NCBI GenBank assembly: GCA_041645075.1
Contig: JBAZQS010000001.1
Location: forward strand, 1 to 64,000
Origin: JBAZQS01 sp041645075
Lineage (GTDB): Bacteria; Patescibacteriota; Patescibacteriia; 2-01-FULL-39-33
DNA length: 64,000 nucleotides
Direction: 5' to 3'
Part shown: positions 21,282 through 30,221 of the stretch, piece after piece
How the letters are laid out: each line of letters opens with the position of its first letter
Position numbering within the stretch: the stretch's first letter is position 1
The notes under the pieces: model-generated
The model's input: the letters and a program-made list of their open reading frames with translations, nothing else
Databases searched by the model: none
What the model was told of the DNA's origin: nothing
Translations under genes and position numbers: made by a program

Positions 21282-22682
21282 ATGGCGCCGGAAAAAAACG
21301 ATTTAATGCCGAAAATTATTTCTCTCTGCAAGCGAAGGGGGATAATTTTTCAATCGTCGGAAATTTATGGCGGCTTGGCCAACACCTGGGATTATGGCCC
21401 GGTCGGCGTGGAATTGAAAAATAATATAAAAAAGGCCTGGTGGAAATATTTTGTCCAGGCGCGGGAAGACATGGTCGGCCTAGACGCGGCGATTTTTATG
21501 AATCCGGAGGTCTGGAAGGCCTCGGGCCATATAGACGGATTTTCTGACGCCCTGATTGATTGCAAAGAATGCCAAGCCAGATTCAGAGCCGACCAATTAA
21601 TTGAAGAAATATTGAATATGAGAGTTGATGGCAAGACGGTTGAAGAGCTGAATTCGATTATTGGGGAAAATAAATTAACCTGCCCGGCTTGCGGCGCTAA
21701 AAATTTTACCGAAGCCCGCCGTTTTAATTTGATGTTTAAAACATATCAGGGCGTGATTGAAGATGACTCGTCAATAATTTATTTACGGCCGGAGACGGCG
21801 CAAGGCATCTTTGTGAATTTTAAAAATGTTTTGGCGTCAAGCCGAAAGAAACTGCCTTTTGGCATCGCGCAAATCGGCAAGTCATTCAGAAACGAGATTA
21901 CGCCCGGCAACTTTATCTTCCGCACCCGCGAGTTTGAACAGATGGAAATAGAATATTTTATCAATCCGAAAAGCGATTGGGAGGAAAAGTTTAAAGAACT
22001 TCAGGAATTGATGTGGGGATTTTATATGGCCTACGGCGTGAAGGAAGAAAATTTAAAATGGCGCCAGCATGGCCAAAATGAATTGTCGCATTATTCAAAA
22101 ATGACTTTTGACCTTGATTATAATTTTCCTTTCGGCTGGAAAGAATTGGACGGCATTGCTTATCGCGCGGATTTTGATTTAGCCCAGCACCAAAAGCATT
22201 CAGGCGAGGATATGTCATATTTTGACCCGGAAACAAAGGAAAATTTTATTCCCCATTGTCTTGAGCCGACTTTCGGCGTTGATCGGAATGCGCTGGTTTT
22301 TTTATTGGACGCGTATCAAGAAGAGGAAGCGCCGACCGCCGACGGCGAGATGGAAACGCGAGTGGTTTTAAAATTACATCAAGACATCGCCCCGATTAAA
22401 ATTGCGGTTTTGCCTTTATCAAAGAAAGATGACTTATCACAACTCTCCAAAGAGGTCTGGAAGAAATTATCGCCGCATTGGCAAACTGAATATGATGAGA
22501 CGCAAAGCATCGGCAAAAGATATCGCCGGCAAGATGAGATTGGCACGCCTTATTGCGTCACGGTTGATTTTGAAAGTTTGGCCGATAAGGCCGTCACCAT
22601 CCGAGACCGAGACACCATGAAGCAGGATAGGGTGAAAATAGATGAATTGGTCGGTTATTTTAAAGGTAAGTTTGGTTGCTAA
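21282..22682 (+). CDS. glyS: Glycyl-tRNA synthetase (alpha2, class II)
   Basis: Charges tRNA-Gly. The start is ATG 21282 or ATG 21306; the longer frame back to TTG 21171 runs through the leader hairpin and is rejected. The family start KIISLCKRRGIIFQSSEIYGG follows. Motifs visible: the CxxC zinc pairs DCKECQ and CPACGAKNF, motif 2 around GKSFRNEITPGNFIFRTREF, the ELDGIAYRADFDL block, motif 3 EPTFGVDRNAL, and a C-terminal anticodon-binding domain (IAVLPLSKKDD...RRQDEIGTPYCVTVD). It is the single-polypeptide eukaryote/Firmicute-like form rather than the alpha2beta2 type. Confidence 0.96.
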   Translation: MAPEKNDLMPKIISLCKRRGIIFQSSEIYGGLANTWDYGPVGVELKNNIKKAWWKYFVQAREDMVGLDAAIFMNPEVWKASGHIDGFSDALIDCKECQARFRADQLIEEILNMRVDGKTVEELNSIIGENKLTCPACGAKNFTEARRFNLMFKTYQGVIEDDSSIIYLRPETAQGIFVNFKNVLASSRKKLPFGIAQIGKSFRNEITPGNFIFRTREFEQMEIEYFINPKSDWEEKFKELQELMWGFYMAYGVKEENLKWRQHGQNELSHYSKMTFDLDYNFPFGWKELDGIAYRADFDLAQHQKHSGEDMSYFDPETKENFIPHCLEPTFGVDRNALVFLLDAYQEEEAPTADGEMETRVVLKLHQDIAPIKIAVLPLSKKDDLSQLSKEVWKKLSPHWQTEYDETQSIGKRYRRQDEIGTPYCVTVDFESLADKAVTIRDRDTMKQDRVKIDELVGYFKGKFGC

Positions 22683-22697
22683 AATTGAAAATTATTT

Positions 22698-23963
22698 ATG
22701 TATACTAAAATAATTTTAAAAAATAATGTTCGCTTAATTCTGGCGCCCCTAAAAGAATCCAAAGCCGTGACGCTTTTGGTCTTATTTAAAGTGGGCTCGC
22801 GCCATGAGGGCGCCAAAAACAGCGGCATTTCCCATTTTATAGAGCATATGATGTTTAAAGGCACCAAGAAAAGGCCCAATACTTTAGCCATTTCCAAAGA
22901 GCTTGACGGCGTGGGCGCGGAATTCAATGCGTTTACCGGCAAGGATTACACCGGCTATTATATCAAAGCCGATTCTCGGCATTTGGGCCTGGCGGTTGAG
23001 GTTTTGTCGGACATGCTTTTAAATTCTAAATTTGACCATAAGGAAGTGGAAAGAGAAAAGGGCGTTATTATTGAAGAAATAAATATGTACGAGGATAATC
23101 CTTTAATGTATGTTGACGATTTATTGGAACAGCTTATGTTCAAAAATGAGCCGCTGGGGCGCTCCATCGCCGGCACTCGCGAAACCGTGAGGAATTTGGA
23201 TAATGAAAAATTAATCGCTTATCGCGATAAATTTTATCAAGGAGCCAATATTGTCATTGGCTTAGTGGGTAATTTTAAGCAAAATAATGTTCGGGAAATT
23301 GAGCGAAGTTTTAAATTTAAAAAAAGCGAGGGCAAGAATAAATTTAAGCCGGTCGCGCTCAACCAAATAAAACCACAAATTAAATTAAAATATAAGGAAA
23401 CCGAGCAGACGCAAATCGCCTTGGGATTTTTCGCCTATCCTTATAATGACCCGCGCCTTTACGCTTTGCAGATATTATCGGTAATTTTGGGCGGCAATAT
23501 GAGCTCGCGGCTATTTTTAAAGATTAGGGAAAGGCATGGTTTGGCTTATTTTATCCGTTCCGGCCTGAGCATTTATGAAGATACCGGCGGACTGATTATT
23601 CAATCCGGCCTGGATAAAACCCGACTGGACAAGGCCCTGTCTCTGATTTTGGCCGAACTGAAAAAAATAAAAAACGGCGTGAGCTTAGCTGAATTAAAGC
23701 GAGCCCAGGAATATTTGGCGGGGAAAATAATTCTTGATTTGGAAGACACCTCCCATTTGTGCCAATGGTACGGCCAGCAAGAGCTATTGACAGATAAGAT
23801 TTTGACGCCCGAGGAAAAAATTAATAAGATAATGGCAGTGACCGGAAATGAGGTGGAAAAAGCCGCTCAAGAAGTGATTGATTTTAAAAAAGCCAATTTA
23901 GCGATTATCGGGCCATTTAAGGACGAGAAACGATTTAATGAAATATTGAGGAAAATGGCATAA
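22698..23963 (+). CDS. M16 family zinc peptidase
   Basis: Insulinase/processing-peptidase family. The 421-residue protein has the inverted zinc motif HFIEH (residues 46-50) in the SGISHFIEHMMFKGT block, the distal zinc Glu in the VIIEEINMYEDNP block, and the C-terminal half-domain with YALQILSVILGGNMSSRLF and RERHGLAYFIRS. Both domains are intact, so it should be an active protease, probably of peptides. It sits between glyS and the glycosyltransferase with short spacers. Confidence 0.93.
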   Translation: MYTKIILKNNVRLILAPLKESKAVTLLVLFKVGSRHEGAKNSGISHFIEHMMFKGTKKRPNTLAISKELDGVGAEFNAFTGKDYTGYYIKADSRHLGLAVEVLSDMLLNSKFDHKEVEREKGVIIEEINMYEDNPLMYVDDLLEQLMFKNEPLGRSIAGTRETVRNLDNEKLIAYRDKFYQGANIVIGLVGNFKQNNVREIERSFKFKKSEGKNKFKPVALNQIKPQIKLKYKETEQTQIALGFFAYPYNDPRLYALQILSVILGGNMSSRLFLKIRERHGLAYFIRSGLSIYEDTGGLIIQSGLDKTRLDKALSLILAELKKIKNGVSLAELKRAQEYLAGKIILDLEDTSHLCQWYGQQELLTDKILTPEEKINKIMAVTGNEVEKAAQEVIDFKKANLAIIGPFKDEKRFNEILRKMA

Positions 23964-23981
23964 TAATAATTTTATAATTTT

Positions 23982-25289
23982 ATGAGAATAGGGATTGATT
24001 GCCGCACAATTTTAAACCCCGGCGCCGGCGAACAGGCGGGCGTGGGCCATTACACTTATTATTTAGTGAAGACCTTATTGGCGATTGATAGGGCTAATAC
24101 TTATGTTTTGTTTTTTGACAGCCGGTTTAAAAAGGCAAAAGAATTTGCGGCCGGTAATGTGGAAATAAAATTTTTCCCCTTTTACCAATATAAAAAATAT
24201 TTGCCGGTTTTTTATTCGCAAATGTTAGTGAGCGCTGTTTTGGAAAGAGAAAAACTTGATTTATTCCATTCGCCCGCCAATGTGCTGCCGCTTTTTTACC
24301 GCAAGCCGGCCGTCATTACCATTCACGATTTGGCCATTTATAAGTATCCGCGGTTTTTCCCTCAGAAATTTTTAAATCGCCAGACGCTTTCCACAAAGGT
24401 CTTGGTGCCGCGTTCATTGGAAAGAGCGGCGAAAATAATCGCCGTTTCTAAAAATACCAAAACCGATATTATAGAAGAATTCGGCATTGCCGAGGAAAGA
24501 ATAGAGGTAATTTATGAAGGCGTCATTAACCAGGACAACGAACGGCTCAACCAGATTGATTTTGAAAAAATAAAAAATAAATTCGGCATTAAAGATAAAT
24601 ATCTTCTTTTTTTGGGGACGATAGAGCCGAGAAAAAATATCATCGGCTTAATCAAGGCCTTCAGGGATTTGTCTCTGACTTATGATTCGCCGGCCAAAGA
24701 TTATCAGTTAATAATCGCTGGTGCTCACGGCTGGAAAGTTAAGCCGGTATATGAAGCGATTGCCAATGCCAACGCGAGCATCATGGGCGAACAAAAGCAT
24801 TTAAGAAACGGCCGAGAGCGCCGAAGCGGTTTGGATTTGAGAGGCGAGGCCAGAATTAAAAAAGAAGGAGAGAGAAGGCAGGGCCGGGAACGGCGCCGGG
24901 GCATGCCGATAAAACACATTGGTTATGTTTCTCGTTTGGAAAAGATTATGTTATTGCGACACGCGACCTGTTTTGTCTTTCCCAGCTTATACGAGGGATT
25001 TGGCTTGCCGGTTTTGGAAGCCATGGACTTGGGCACGCCGGTCATTACTTCAAATTTAAGTTCTTTGCCGGAAATTGTCGGCGAAAAAGGAGCGCTGATG
25101 GTAAATCCCAATAAGGAATCAGAATTAATTGACGCCTTGCAGCAAATTTTAACCGATGTCGGCTTGAGAGAGGTTTTAAGTGTTAGCGGCAAAAACCAAG
25201 CCAAAGAATTCACTTGGAAAAAATGCGCGGAAAAAACATTGGCTGTTTATCAATCAGTGATTGATAAAGCGGTTCATAAAACTATATAG
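23982..25289 (+). CDS. GT4-family glycosyltransferase with Arg-rich insertion
   Basis: A GT-B fold retaining glycosyltransferase of the GT1/GT4 clan. N-domain: GIDCRTILNPGAGEQAGVGHYTYYL, HSPANVLPLFYRKPAVITIHDL, ERAAKIIAVSKNTK. C-domain: YLLFLGTIEPRKNI, HIGYVSRLEKIMLLRHATCFVFPSLYEGFGLPVLEAMDLGTPVI with the EGFGLPVLE donor-site motif. An unusual insertion at about residues 258-308 is rich in Arg/Lys/Glu (RNGRERRSGLD; EGERRQGRERRRGM). The substrate cannot be told; an envelope polysaccharide role is likely. Confidence 0.92.
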   Translation: MRIGIDCRTILNPGAGEQAGVGHYTYYLVKTLLAIDRANTYVLFFDSRFKKAKEFAAGNVEIKFFPFYQYKKYLPVFYSQMLVSAVLEREKLDLFHSPANVLPLFYRKPAVITIHDLAIYKYPRFFPQKFLNRQTLSTKVLVPRSLERAAKIIAVSKNTKTDIIEEFGIAEERIEVIYEGVINQDNERLNQIDFEKIKNKFGIKDKYLLFLGTIEPRKNIIGLIKAFRDLSLTYDSPAKDYQLIIAGAHGWKVKPVYEAIANANASIMGEQKHLRNGRERRSGLDLRGEARIKKEGERRQGRERRRGMPIKHIGYVSRLEKIMLLRHATCFVFPSLYEGFGLPVLEAMDLGTPVITSNLSSLPEIVGEKGALMVNPNKESELIDALQQILTDVGLREVLSVSGKNQAKEFTWKKCAEKTLAVYQSVIDKAVHKTI

Positions 25290-25306
25290 GGATGATTTTA
25301 AAAATT

Positions 25307-25334
25307 ACCCCCCACTATAATCATAGTGGGGGGT
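25307..25334. terminator. Bidirectional terminator between convergent genes
   Basis: ACCCCCCACTAT-aatc-ATAGTGGGGGGT, followed by TTTAAAA on the plus strand and preceded by AAAAATT. It separates the glycosyltransferase gene from the convergent minus-strand gene. Confidence 0.85.
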
Positions 25335-25835
25335 TTAAAATAAAGCAATCAGCCAGAAAATAATTATAAATGTTATGACTTGCATTAAGACGCCCCATCT
25401 TAAGGGAATGTCTTTTTTTATTTTATTAAGCCAGAGATAATGGATTTTAGAATGCAGGTCAAAAAACCATTTTAAAAATTTGAATTTTCCCACCATATAA
25501 ATTCCCACCAAAGCATCGGGCAGAATGCCGCCGATAATCGCCCAAGTCACACTATCGCTGTCGGCGAACTCAAATGTCCTGAATAAATAAAGCAAAAAGC
25601 CGATTAGAGCCAACGCGTCAATAATGCCGTATAAGGCCAAAATTCTAATTCCCTTTTTTTCTCGGGGAATTAAGTTAAAACGGAAGCCGAAAAATTTTTT
25701 GCCGAGTTTTTGGTCGCCGTGAGGAATGATATCCAAAATAAAATGAGAAATTAGGCCGAGGACAAAGGCCAGTGGGACGCTGGCCACTTTTTTGCCGATA
25801 AGCGTGGCCGCGGCCGCATGAACGGTGATGAACAT
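25335..25835 (-). CDS. Hypothetical multi-pass membrane protein (YdjM/DUF457-like, 166 aa)
   Basis: ATG 25835 (MFITVHAAAATLIGKK) is chosen; the longer frame back to 25988 crosses hairpin-rich non-coding sequence. Four or five hydrophobic segments are present. The block VLGLISHFILDIIPHGDQ, with His and Asp residues, and the later GGILPDALVGIYMVG resemble the membrane-bound 'metal-dependent hydrolase' (YdjM-like) family. Enzymatic activity is unproven even in better known members. It converges on the glycosyltransferase gene. Confidence 0.72.
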   Translation of the reverse strand: MFITVHAAAATLIGKKVASVPLAFVLGLISHFILDIIPHGDQKLGKKFFGFRFNLIPREKKGIRILALYGIIDALALIGFLLYLFRTFEFADSDSVTWAIIGGILPDALVGIYMVGKFKFLKWFFDLHSKIHYLWLNKIKKDIPLRWGVLMQVITFIIIFWLIALF

Positions 25836-25860
25836 GGTTTTATAGATTTTTATTTTGAGA

Positions 25861-26040
25861 TTCCGCCGAATACCTCGCGGTAATCCGCGAGGATGAGGCG
25901 GAAGTCTATGATTTAATCTGTGAGCTTTTGCCGATTCGCCAACAGGCGAAAAAGGCAAAAGCGAACACTGATCAAAAGAGGATTCCAAAGGGGCGCCCCC
26001 TTTGGTCGGTGGGCGGGAATCTAAATACCCCGCCCACCGA
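25861..26040. repeat. Three strong hairpins in a 363-base gene-free stretch
   Basis: (1) 25861-25903: TTCCGCC..CCTCGCGG-taat-CCGCGAGG..GGCGGAA. (2) 25985-26005: CCAAAGGG/CCCTTTGG. (3) 26006-26040: TCGGTGGGCGGG/CCCGCCCACCGA. They lie 160-340 bases downstream of the cimA stop on the minus strand. One may act as terminator, but T-runs are weak. Nothing else is seen in 25836-26198. Confidence 0.7.
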
Positions 26041-26198
26041 AGCCTACTTTATAATTTAAAAATCAATCAGGAACAGTATTAATTTTATCATAGTTGATTG
26101 GTTAAGGCAATGAGATTGAATTAAGGCGCGAATATTGAGGATTTTTTCGAGCGAAAAACAAGCGATTCGCCATTTTTATTATCTTATGGAGTGTGGTT

Positions 26199-27803
26199 TC
26201 ATAATGTGATGTCCATAGGGGCGGTAACTGCAATCTCGGTTGCATCAGCCGCCGCCGGCTTATGGCTATTCATCAACAACTTATAGGTGTAACTATCCAG
26301 CAATGCGTTCCAGCAGGCCTCAATGATGTTTTCGTGGACCCCCATCGTTGTCCAAGTTTTACTGCCATCAGTGAAATCGACCAGCACTCTCACTTTAGCG
26401 GCCGTCCCTCTGACGGCATCAATAATCCGAACCTTAAAGTCGATCAATTTTACTAATTCAAGGTCAGGATAGATTTTGCGCAATTTACGTCGCAACACCT
26501 CATCCAGGGCATTGACCGGACCATCACCAGCGGCATTATGCCATTGGTCTTCGCCCGCCACTTTCATTTTAAGATTAGCTTCAGTTTGGATCGGCTGATT
26601 TTCCCACTTATTAATAGTAATCCGTAGCCCGACAAACTCGAAAAATTTTGGTAATTGACCCAGTTCTCGAAGAACAAAAAGGAGAAAAGAAGCGTCAGCG
26701 GCGCCAAAATTCGCCCCCATGTCAACTAGCTCCTGATGGCGAGCCGCGATGGCAGTCAATTTATCATCAGGAATATCAATTCCCAGGTGTTTAGCTTTGG
26801 CGGTAATATTTGCCCGACCAGATTGATCGGTTACTCCTCCTCGCATACGATTGCCGATCAACTCGGGGTTAGCATGAAAATAGCTGCCTGGATCACGTTC
26901 TAGCCCGGACTCATGCATACCGGCCTCGGTATAAAAAGCCGAATCGCCAACCCAGGGTTTCTTGGGATCCGGAGTAATATTAAGGGCATCGCAAACCAGC
27001 AGGTAAACTCGCGTCAGTCGCTTAAGTTGGTTGGGGTTAAAACTCTTGTTGCCATAATTAAAGCAAATATTGGGGATGAAGGTGGTTAAGTCCATATTGC
27101 CCGTGCGTTCGCCAACACCGCCGATTGTCCCTTGGATATGACACACCCCCTCACTGAAAGCGGCTTCGGCGTTAGCCAAAGCTAAACCTCGATCATTGTG
27201 GGTGTGAATTCCCAATTTTTTAATAGGAATTAATTCCTTAACGTTAGTAATCGTCTGAATAATCTTTTGCGGTGTCATTTTCCCGTTAGTGTCGCATAAA
27301 ACGATCCAGTGAGCCCCTGATGTTAGGGCGGCTTCTAAGGCCTGGAGGGCATAATCACGGTCATCTTCCCAAAATGCCTGGAAAAAGTGTTCGGCATCAA
27401 AGATAACCTCTAAGTCAGCATTGGCAAGAGTAGTAATAGAATCTCTGATTAACTGCAGATTTTGCTCGGGGGTTTTGCGCAGGGAAATTTCCGCGTCACG
27501 TTTTCGGGATTTACCAACTAATACGGCTACCGGTACTTTCAGGCCTAAAATTGCCTTCACGTCATTAGGATGAGTTCGGCCAAATGCCGATACCTTAGCT
27601 TTTAAATTAAGATCAAGCGCCTTGGTAATTCTTAACCTCGCCGCCTCATTAGCCGTGGCGAATCCAAGTTCTAAATAAGAAACCCCTAAAGAGTCAATCG
27701 CTTGGATGGCCTGAATGATTTCCTGGCGATTAGCGGCTTCCACATTTTCCCCTTGGATGCCATCACGAAACGTCGTATCAAGAATTGATAATTTTAAATT
27801 CAT
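26199..27803 (-). CDS. cimA: (R)-citramalate synthase
   Basis: Condenses pyruvate and acetyl-CoA to citramalate, the entry to the threonine-independent isoleucine route. The 534-residue protein has the HMGL-like TIM barrel: LDTTFRDGIQGENV with the catalytic Arg-Asp, YLELGFATANEA, and the metal-binding GIHTHNDRGLALANAEAAFSEG. The GTIGGVGERTGNMDL block follows, and then a C-terminal LeuA-type dimer/regulatory domain (KVRVLVDFTDGSKTWTTMGVHENI). The length and motif spelling fit CimA better than 2-isopropylmalate synthase. No other branched-chain pathway gene is in the window, which is odd for a reduced genome. Confidence 0.88.
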   Translation of the reverse strand: MNLKLSILDTTFRDGIQGENVEAANRQEIIQAIQAIDSLGVSYLELGFATANEAARLRITKALDLNLKAKVSAFGRTHPNDVKAILGLKVPVAVLVGKSRKRDAEISLRKTPEQNLQLIRDSITTLANADLEVIFDAEHFFQAFWEDDRDYALQALEAALTSGAHWIVLCDTNGKMTPQKIIQTITNVKELIPIKKLGIHTHNDRGLALANAEAAFSEGVCHIQGTIGGVGERTGNMDLTTFIPNICFNYGNKSFNPNQLKRLTRVYLLVCDALNITPDPKKPWVGDSAFYTEAGMHESGLERDPGSYFHANPELIGNRMRGGVTDQSGRANITAKAKHLGIDIPDDKLTAIAARHQELVDMGANFGAADASFLLFVLRELGQLPKFFEFVGLRITINKWENQPIQTEANLKMKVAGEDQWHNAAGDGPVNALDEVLRRKLRKIYPDLELVKLIDFKVRIIDAVRGTAAKVRVLVDFTDGSKTWTTMGVHENIIEACWNALLDSYTYKLLMNSHKPAAADATEIAVTAPMDITL

Positions 27804-27873
27804 AACTAATTTAGATGATTTAACCCGTAGGTTGTTTTTCTTTCTGCGCCCGCCAGGCCGATAATATTTTTTA

Positions 27874-27957
27874 TGCCGAAGGAGAGAATCGAACTCTCAT
27901 GACCGTAAGGCCACACGATTTTGAGTCGTGCGCGTCTACCAATTCCGCCACTTCGGC
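27874..27957 (-). tRNA. tRNA-Leu (CAA)
   Basis: Acceptor GCCGAAG/CTTCGGC-type pairing, anticodon stem CACGA/TCGTG with loop CTCAAAA giving CAA, a long class II variable arm (TGGCCTTACGGTCA) and T-loop TTCGATT. CCA is not encoded. Confidence 0.95.
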
Positions 27958-27970
27958 TTATTAATTTTAG

Positions 27971-28042
27971 TAGCAGGGGCGGGAGTTGAACCCGCGACCA
28001 ATGGCTTATGAGTCCACTGCTCTACCACTGAGCTACCCTGCC
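27971..28042 (-). tRNA. tRNA-Met (CAT), copy 1
   Basis: Acceptor GGCAGGG with a G-T closing pair, D-arm GCTC/GAGC, anticodon loop CTCATAA giving CAT, T-arm GCGGG-TTCAACT-CCCGC. It lacks initiator features. A tRNA-Ile with lysidine-modified CAT cannot be fully excluded. Almost the same gene occurs at 30150. Confidence 0.9.
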
Positions 28043-28115
28043 GCATTATCACTAAAACACAAAAGCACAGAAAACACAGAAAGCACAAAAACGTAGACCA
28101 GATAGTTGTTTCTAT
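27971..28115. repeat. Direct repeat, copy 1 (tRNA-Met plus flank)
   Basis: The tRNA-Met and the following A/C-rich flank (ATCACTAAAACACAAAA...GCACAAAAACG.AGA.CAGAT.GTTG) recur at 30150-30285 in the same orientation with few differences. A/C-rich AAACACA tracts also fill much of 28230-28400; nothing coding is seen there. Confidence 0.8.
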
Positions 28116-28155
28116 GTTTTTGTGTTTTTGTGCTTTAGTGCTTTTGTGATTTCTG

Positions 28156-28228
28156 TTGCGGGGGCCGGATTCGAACCGGCGACCTGCGGGTTATGGGCCC
28201 GCCGAGCTGCCAACTGCTCTACCCCGCG
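28156..28228 (-). tRNA. Initiator tRNA-fMet (CAT) with C33
   Basis: Initiator hallmarks: a C1-A72 mismatch at the acceptor end (CGCGGGG against CCCCGCA) and three G-C pairs in the anticodon stem (GGG/CCC). Anticodon CAT. The loop reads CCCATAA, so position 33 is C instead of the near-universal T. T-arm GCCGG-TTCGAAT-CCGGC. CCA is not encoded. Confidence 0.93.
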
Positions 28229-28406
28229 TCATTTTTAAACTTTTATTATTTTAGCATAGAATTGCCGCTTTGGCAAGAAACGGTCACAAAAACAAAAAAA
28301 CACAAAAGCACAAAAAAACATGGAAACAGGAAAATGAAAATTACAGAAAAAATAAAGTATTAATTAAATTAATTTTTTTGTTTTAATATTTTCGTGTTCC
28401 AATGTT

Positions 28407-28435
28407 TTGATTTTATTTTAAAATAGAGGTATAAT
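28407..28435 (+). promoter_or_regulatory. Promoter of the beta-helix protein gene
   Basis: TTGATT (28407-28412), a 17-base spacer and TATAAT (28430-28435), about 95 bases before the start codon. Confidence 0.7.
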
Positions 28436-28531
28436 TTAAAGTAGTTTATCGTCGATTTGAATTATTATTTCCTATAACTATCAGCTTCAGTAAATAATTA
28501 ATTTAAACATTTAATTACTTATTTATTAACC

Positions 28532-30100
28532 ATGGATAAAAAAATAAAATTAAAAACTCTATCTGGCCAAAAAATTGCTATCGGTTTTTTGCTGTTTGCT
28601 TCCGCCTTCTCACTTCTTGGTACTGCCGTGATGATGGCCATAGCTCCTAATCCCGTCATTGTTAGTTTTATTTCTCTTATTGACCCTAATAAAGCCACTA
28701 TTTGGCGTGTCGGTGATACCGTGCAAATCAAATGGAACGCCTCTGCTGAAGTAAGGTATGTAGCCATGACTTGGACGAAGATTAATAATACGACCAACCG
28801 TATTGCCGGTTGGATTACTCCGCCCATGACCGGAGTAGTCAACACAGGCTCATATTCTTGGAAAATACCCTCAGTAGAACCCAATGGATATCGCTGGAAT
28901 AATTCGCTTAATAAATATGACAATCCCGTGACCTTAAAAATGGAATCCGGTTCCGATTATATTATTCAAATTTTTAATCATGACGGTCTTGATCATACCA
29001 GCGATCCCACGGGTAATACTGGAGCCCTGCTTCCATTTGTGGGGAGTGATTACTTTAATATAATAGCAGATAAAAGCTTTTTAGATTGTCCAATCAGTTA
29101 TAAGCTGATATTGGTTTCCCAAGCCCATGTTGGCAATTTTAAAGATGGTTCGGTTAGCAGTCCATTTAATACTTTAGATGAGGCCAAGGCGGCCGCTCAG
29201 GCGGATAGTAAATTAACCAGCGCCGCGCCCGGGTATTGCATTTTTTTGAATGGAGGAGAAGTGTTTACTAATTTTACTTCTCATAAATATGAAAATGATG
29301 CTAAAAGCAAATATGCTTTCGTCTGGGATTTAAACAAGCCCTTGGTTATGAGCAGTTATGGCACGGGTAAGGCGATTATCAGACAAAAGGATACGTCTAT
29401 GCCGCCCTCGGCCCTTCTTATCGTCGGTCCGGATACCAAAACCTATAATACTGAAGTTAAAATTCAGAAACTTCAATTTGAAAAATGGCAGGCACGGGTT
29501 ATTTCCATTCGGTATCGTTCCAACGTTAAAATTGTAAATAATGTTATTGATAGCGTCGGTACCAAATTTTTAGGGGATGAGGGTACCTCTGGTAATGGTG
29601 ATAGCGATAGAATTTATGGTGATGGCATAATTTATCCCAAGGATTCAGATAATCTTATTTTTGACGGTAATATTATGACAAATATGATTAATAATACCAA
29701 TGGCTCAGACAATAAGTATGATGATGTCCACGCTTTTTATTTGACTCGAGTTAGTAATGTTACCATTTCAAATAATACTATCAAAAATACCAGTGGCTCG
29801 GCCATAAAACCGAGTAAGGGCAGTAGTGATATCAGAATTTTAAATAATATCCTAAGTTATGTCGCTCCCTATGTTGGTCAGGGCAGTTATGATCAATTGG
29901 GTTTTATTCGCTTGGATGGCGATAGTGGTTGTCCTAGTAACATTACCGCTCAAAACAATATTTTTAATTATCCTTATTGTACTGGTTCTAGTTGCTCCGG
30001 TAATAAAAAAGCGCAACTTTGTTCCCAGGTTCATTGTAGCGGCTCATGTAGTAGTAATATTAATTGGGTTAATAATACAGTGAACCTAAACTGGCAATAG
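28532..30100 (+). CDS. Secreted right-handed parallel beta-helix protein (522 aa)
   Basis: A basic N-terminus and one hydrophobic segment (KIAIGFLLFASAFSLLGTAVMM) act as signal or anchor. An Ig-like region follows (PNKATIWRVGDTVQIKWNAS, SYSWKIPS). From about residue 185 on, the protein is a beta-helix of pectate-lyase-like type with repeated V..NN.I turns (VKIVNNVIDSVG, VTISNNTIKNTSGSA, IRILNNILSYV). Its helix domain is homologous, almost block by block, to the last ~350 residues of the 4092-residue protein (shared GYCI.L.GG..FT.FTSH, YGDG.IYP.DS, YPYCTGSSCS). The substrate is unknown. The gene is monocistronic, flanked by repeated tRNA-Met genes. Confidence 0.85.
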   Translation: MDKKIKLKTLSGQKIAIGFLLFASAFSLLGTAVMMAIAPNPVIVSFISLIDPNKATIWRVGDTVQIKWNASAEVRYVAMTWTKINNTTNRIAGWITPPMTGVVNTGSYSWKIPSVEPNGYRWNNSLNKYDNPVTLKMESGSDYIIQIFNHDGLDHTSDPTGNTGALLPFVGSDYFNIIADKSFLDCPISYKLILVSQAHVGNFKDGSVSSPFNTLDEAKAAAQADSKLTSAAPGYCIFLNGGEVFTNFTSHKYENDAKSKYAFVWDLNKPLVMSSYGTGKAIIRQKDTSMPPSALLIVGPDTKTYNTEVKIQKLQFEKWQARVISIRYRSNVKIVNNVIDSVGTKFLGDEGTSGNGDSDRIYGDGIIYPKDSDNLIFDGNIMTNMINNTNGSDNKYDDVHAFYLTRVSNVTISNNTIKNTSGSAIKPSKGSSDIRILNNILSYVAPYVGQGSYDQLGFIRLDGDSGCPSNITAQNNIFNYPYCTGSSCSGNKKAQLCSQVHCSGSCSSNINWVNNTVNLNWQ

Positions 30101-30111
30101 AATTTGAACAT

Positions 30112-30145
30112 AAAAATACTCCAGATTAAATCCGGAGTATTTTTA
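30112..30145. terminator. Bidirectional terminator
   Basis: AAAAATACTCC..GATT-aa-ATC..GGAGTATTTTT, between the beta-helix gene and the minus-strand tRNA-Met copy 2. Confidence 0.88.
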
Positions 30146-30149
30146 TTTG

Positions 30150-30221
30150 TAGCAGGGGGCGGAGTTGAACCGCCGACCAATGGCTTATGAGTCCACTGCT
30201 CTACCACTGAGCTACCCTGCC
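30150..30221 (-). tRNA. tRNA-Met (CAT), copy 2
   Basis: Identical to the copy at 27971 through the acceptor 5' strand, D-arm and anticodon arm. The T-stem has compensatory changes (GGCGG/CCGCC instead of GCGGG/CCCGC), so both copies look functional. Confidence 0.9.

Noticed and set aside
28040..28400. A/C-rich AAACACA tracts as a CRISPR array
   Set aside because: The units are irregular low-complexity tracts without fixed-length spacers, and no cas gene is present.
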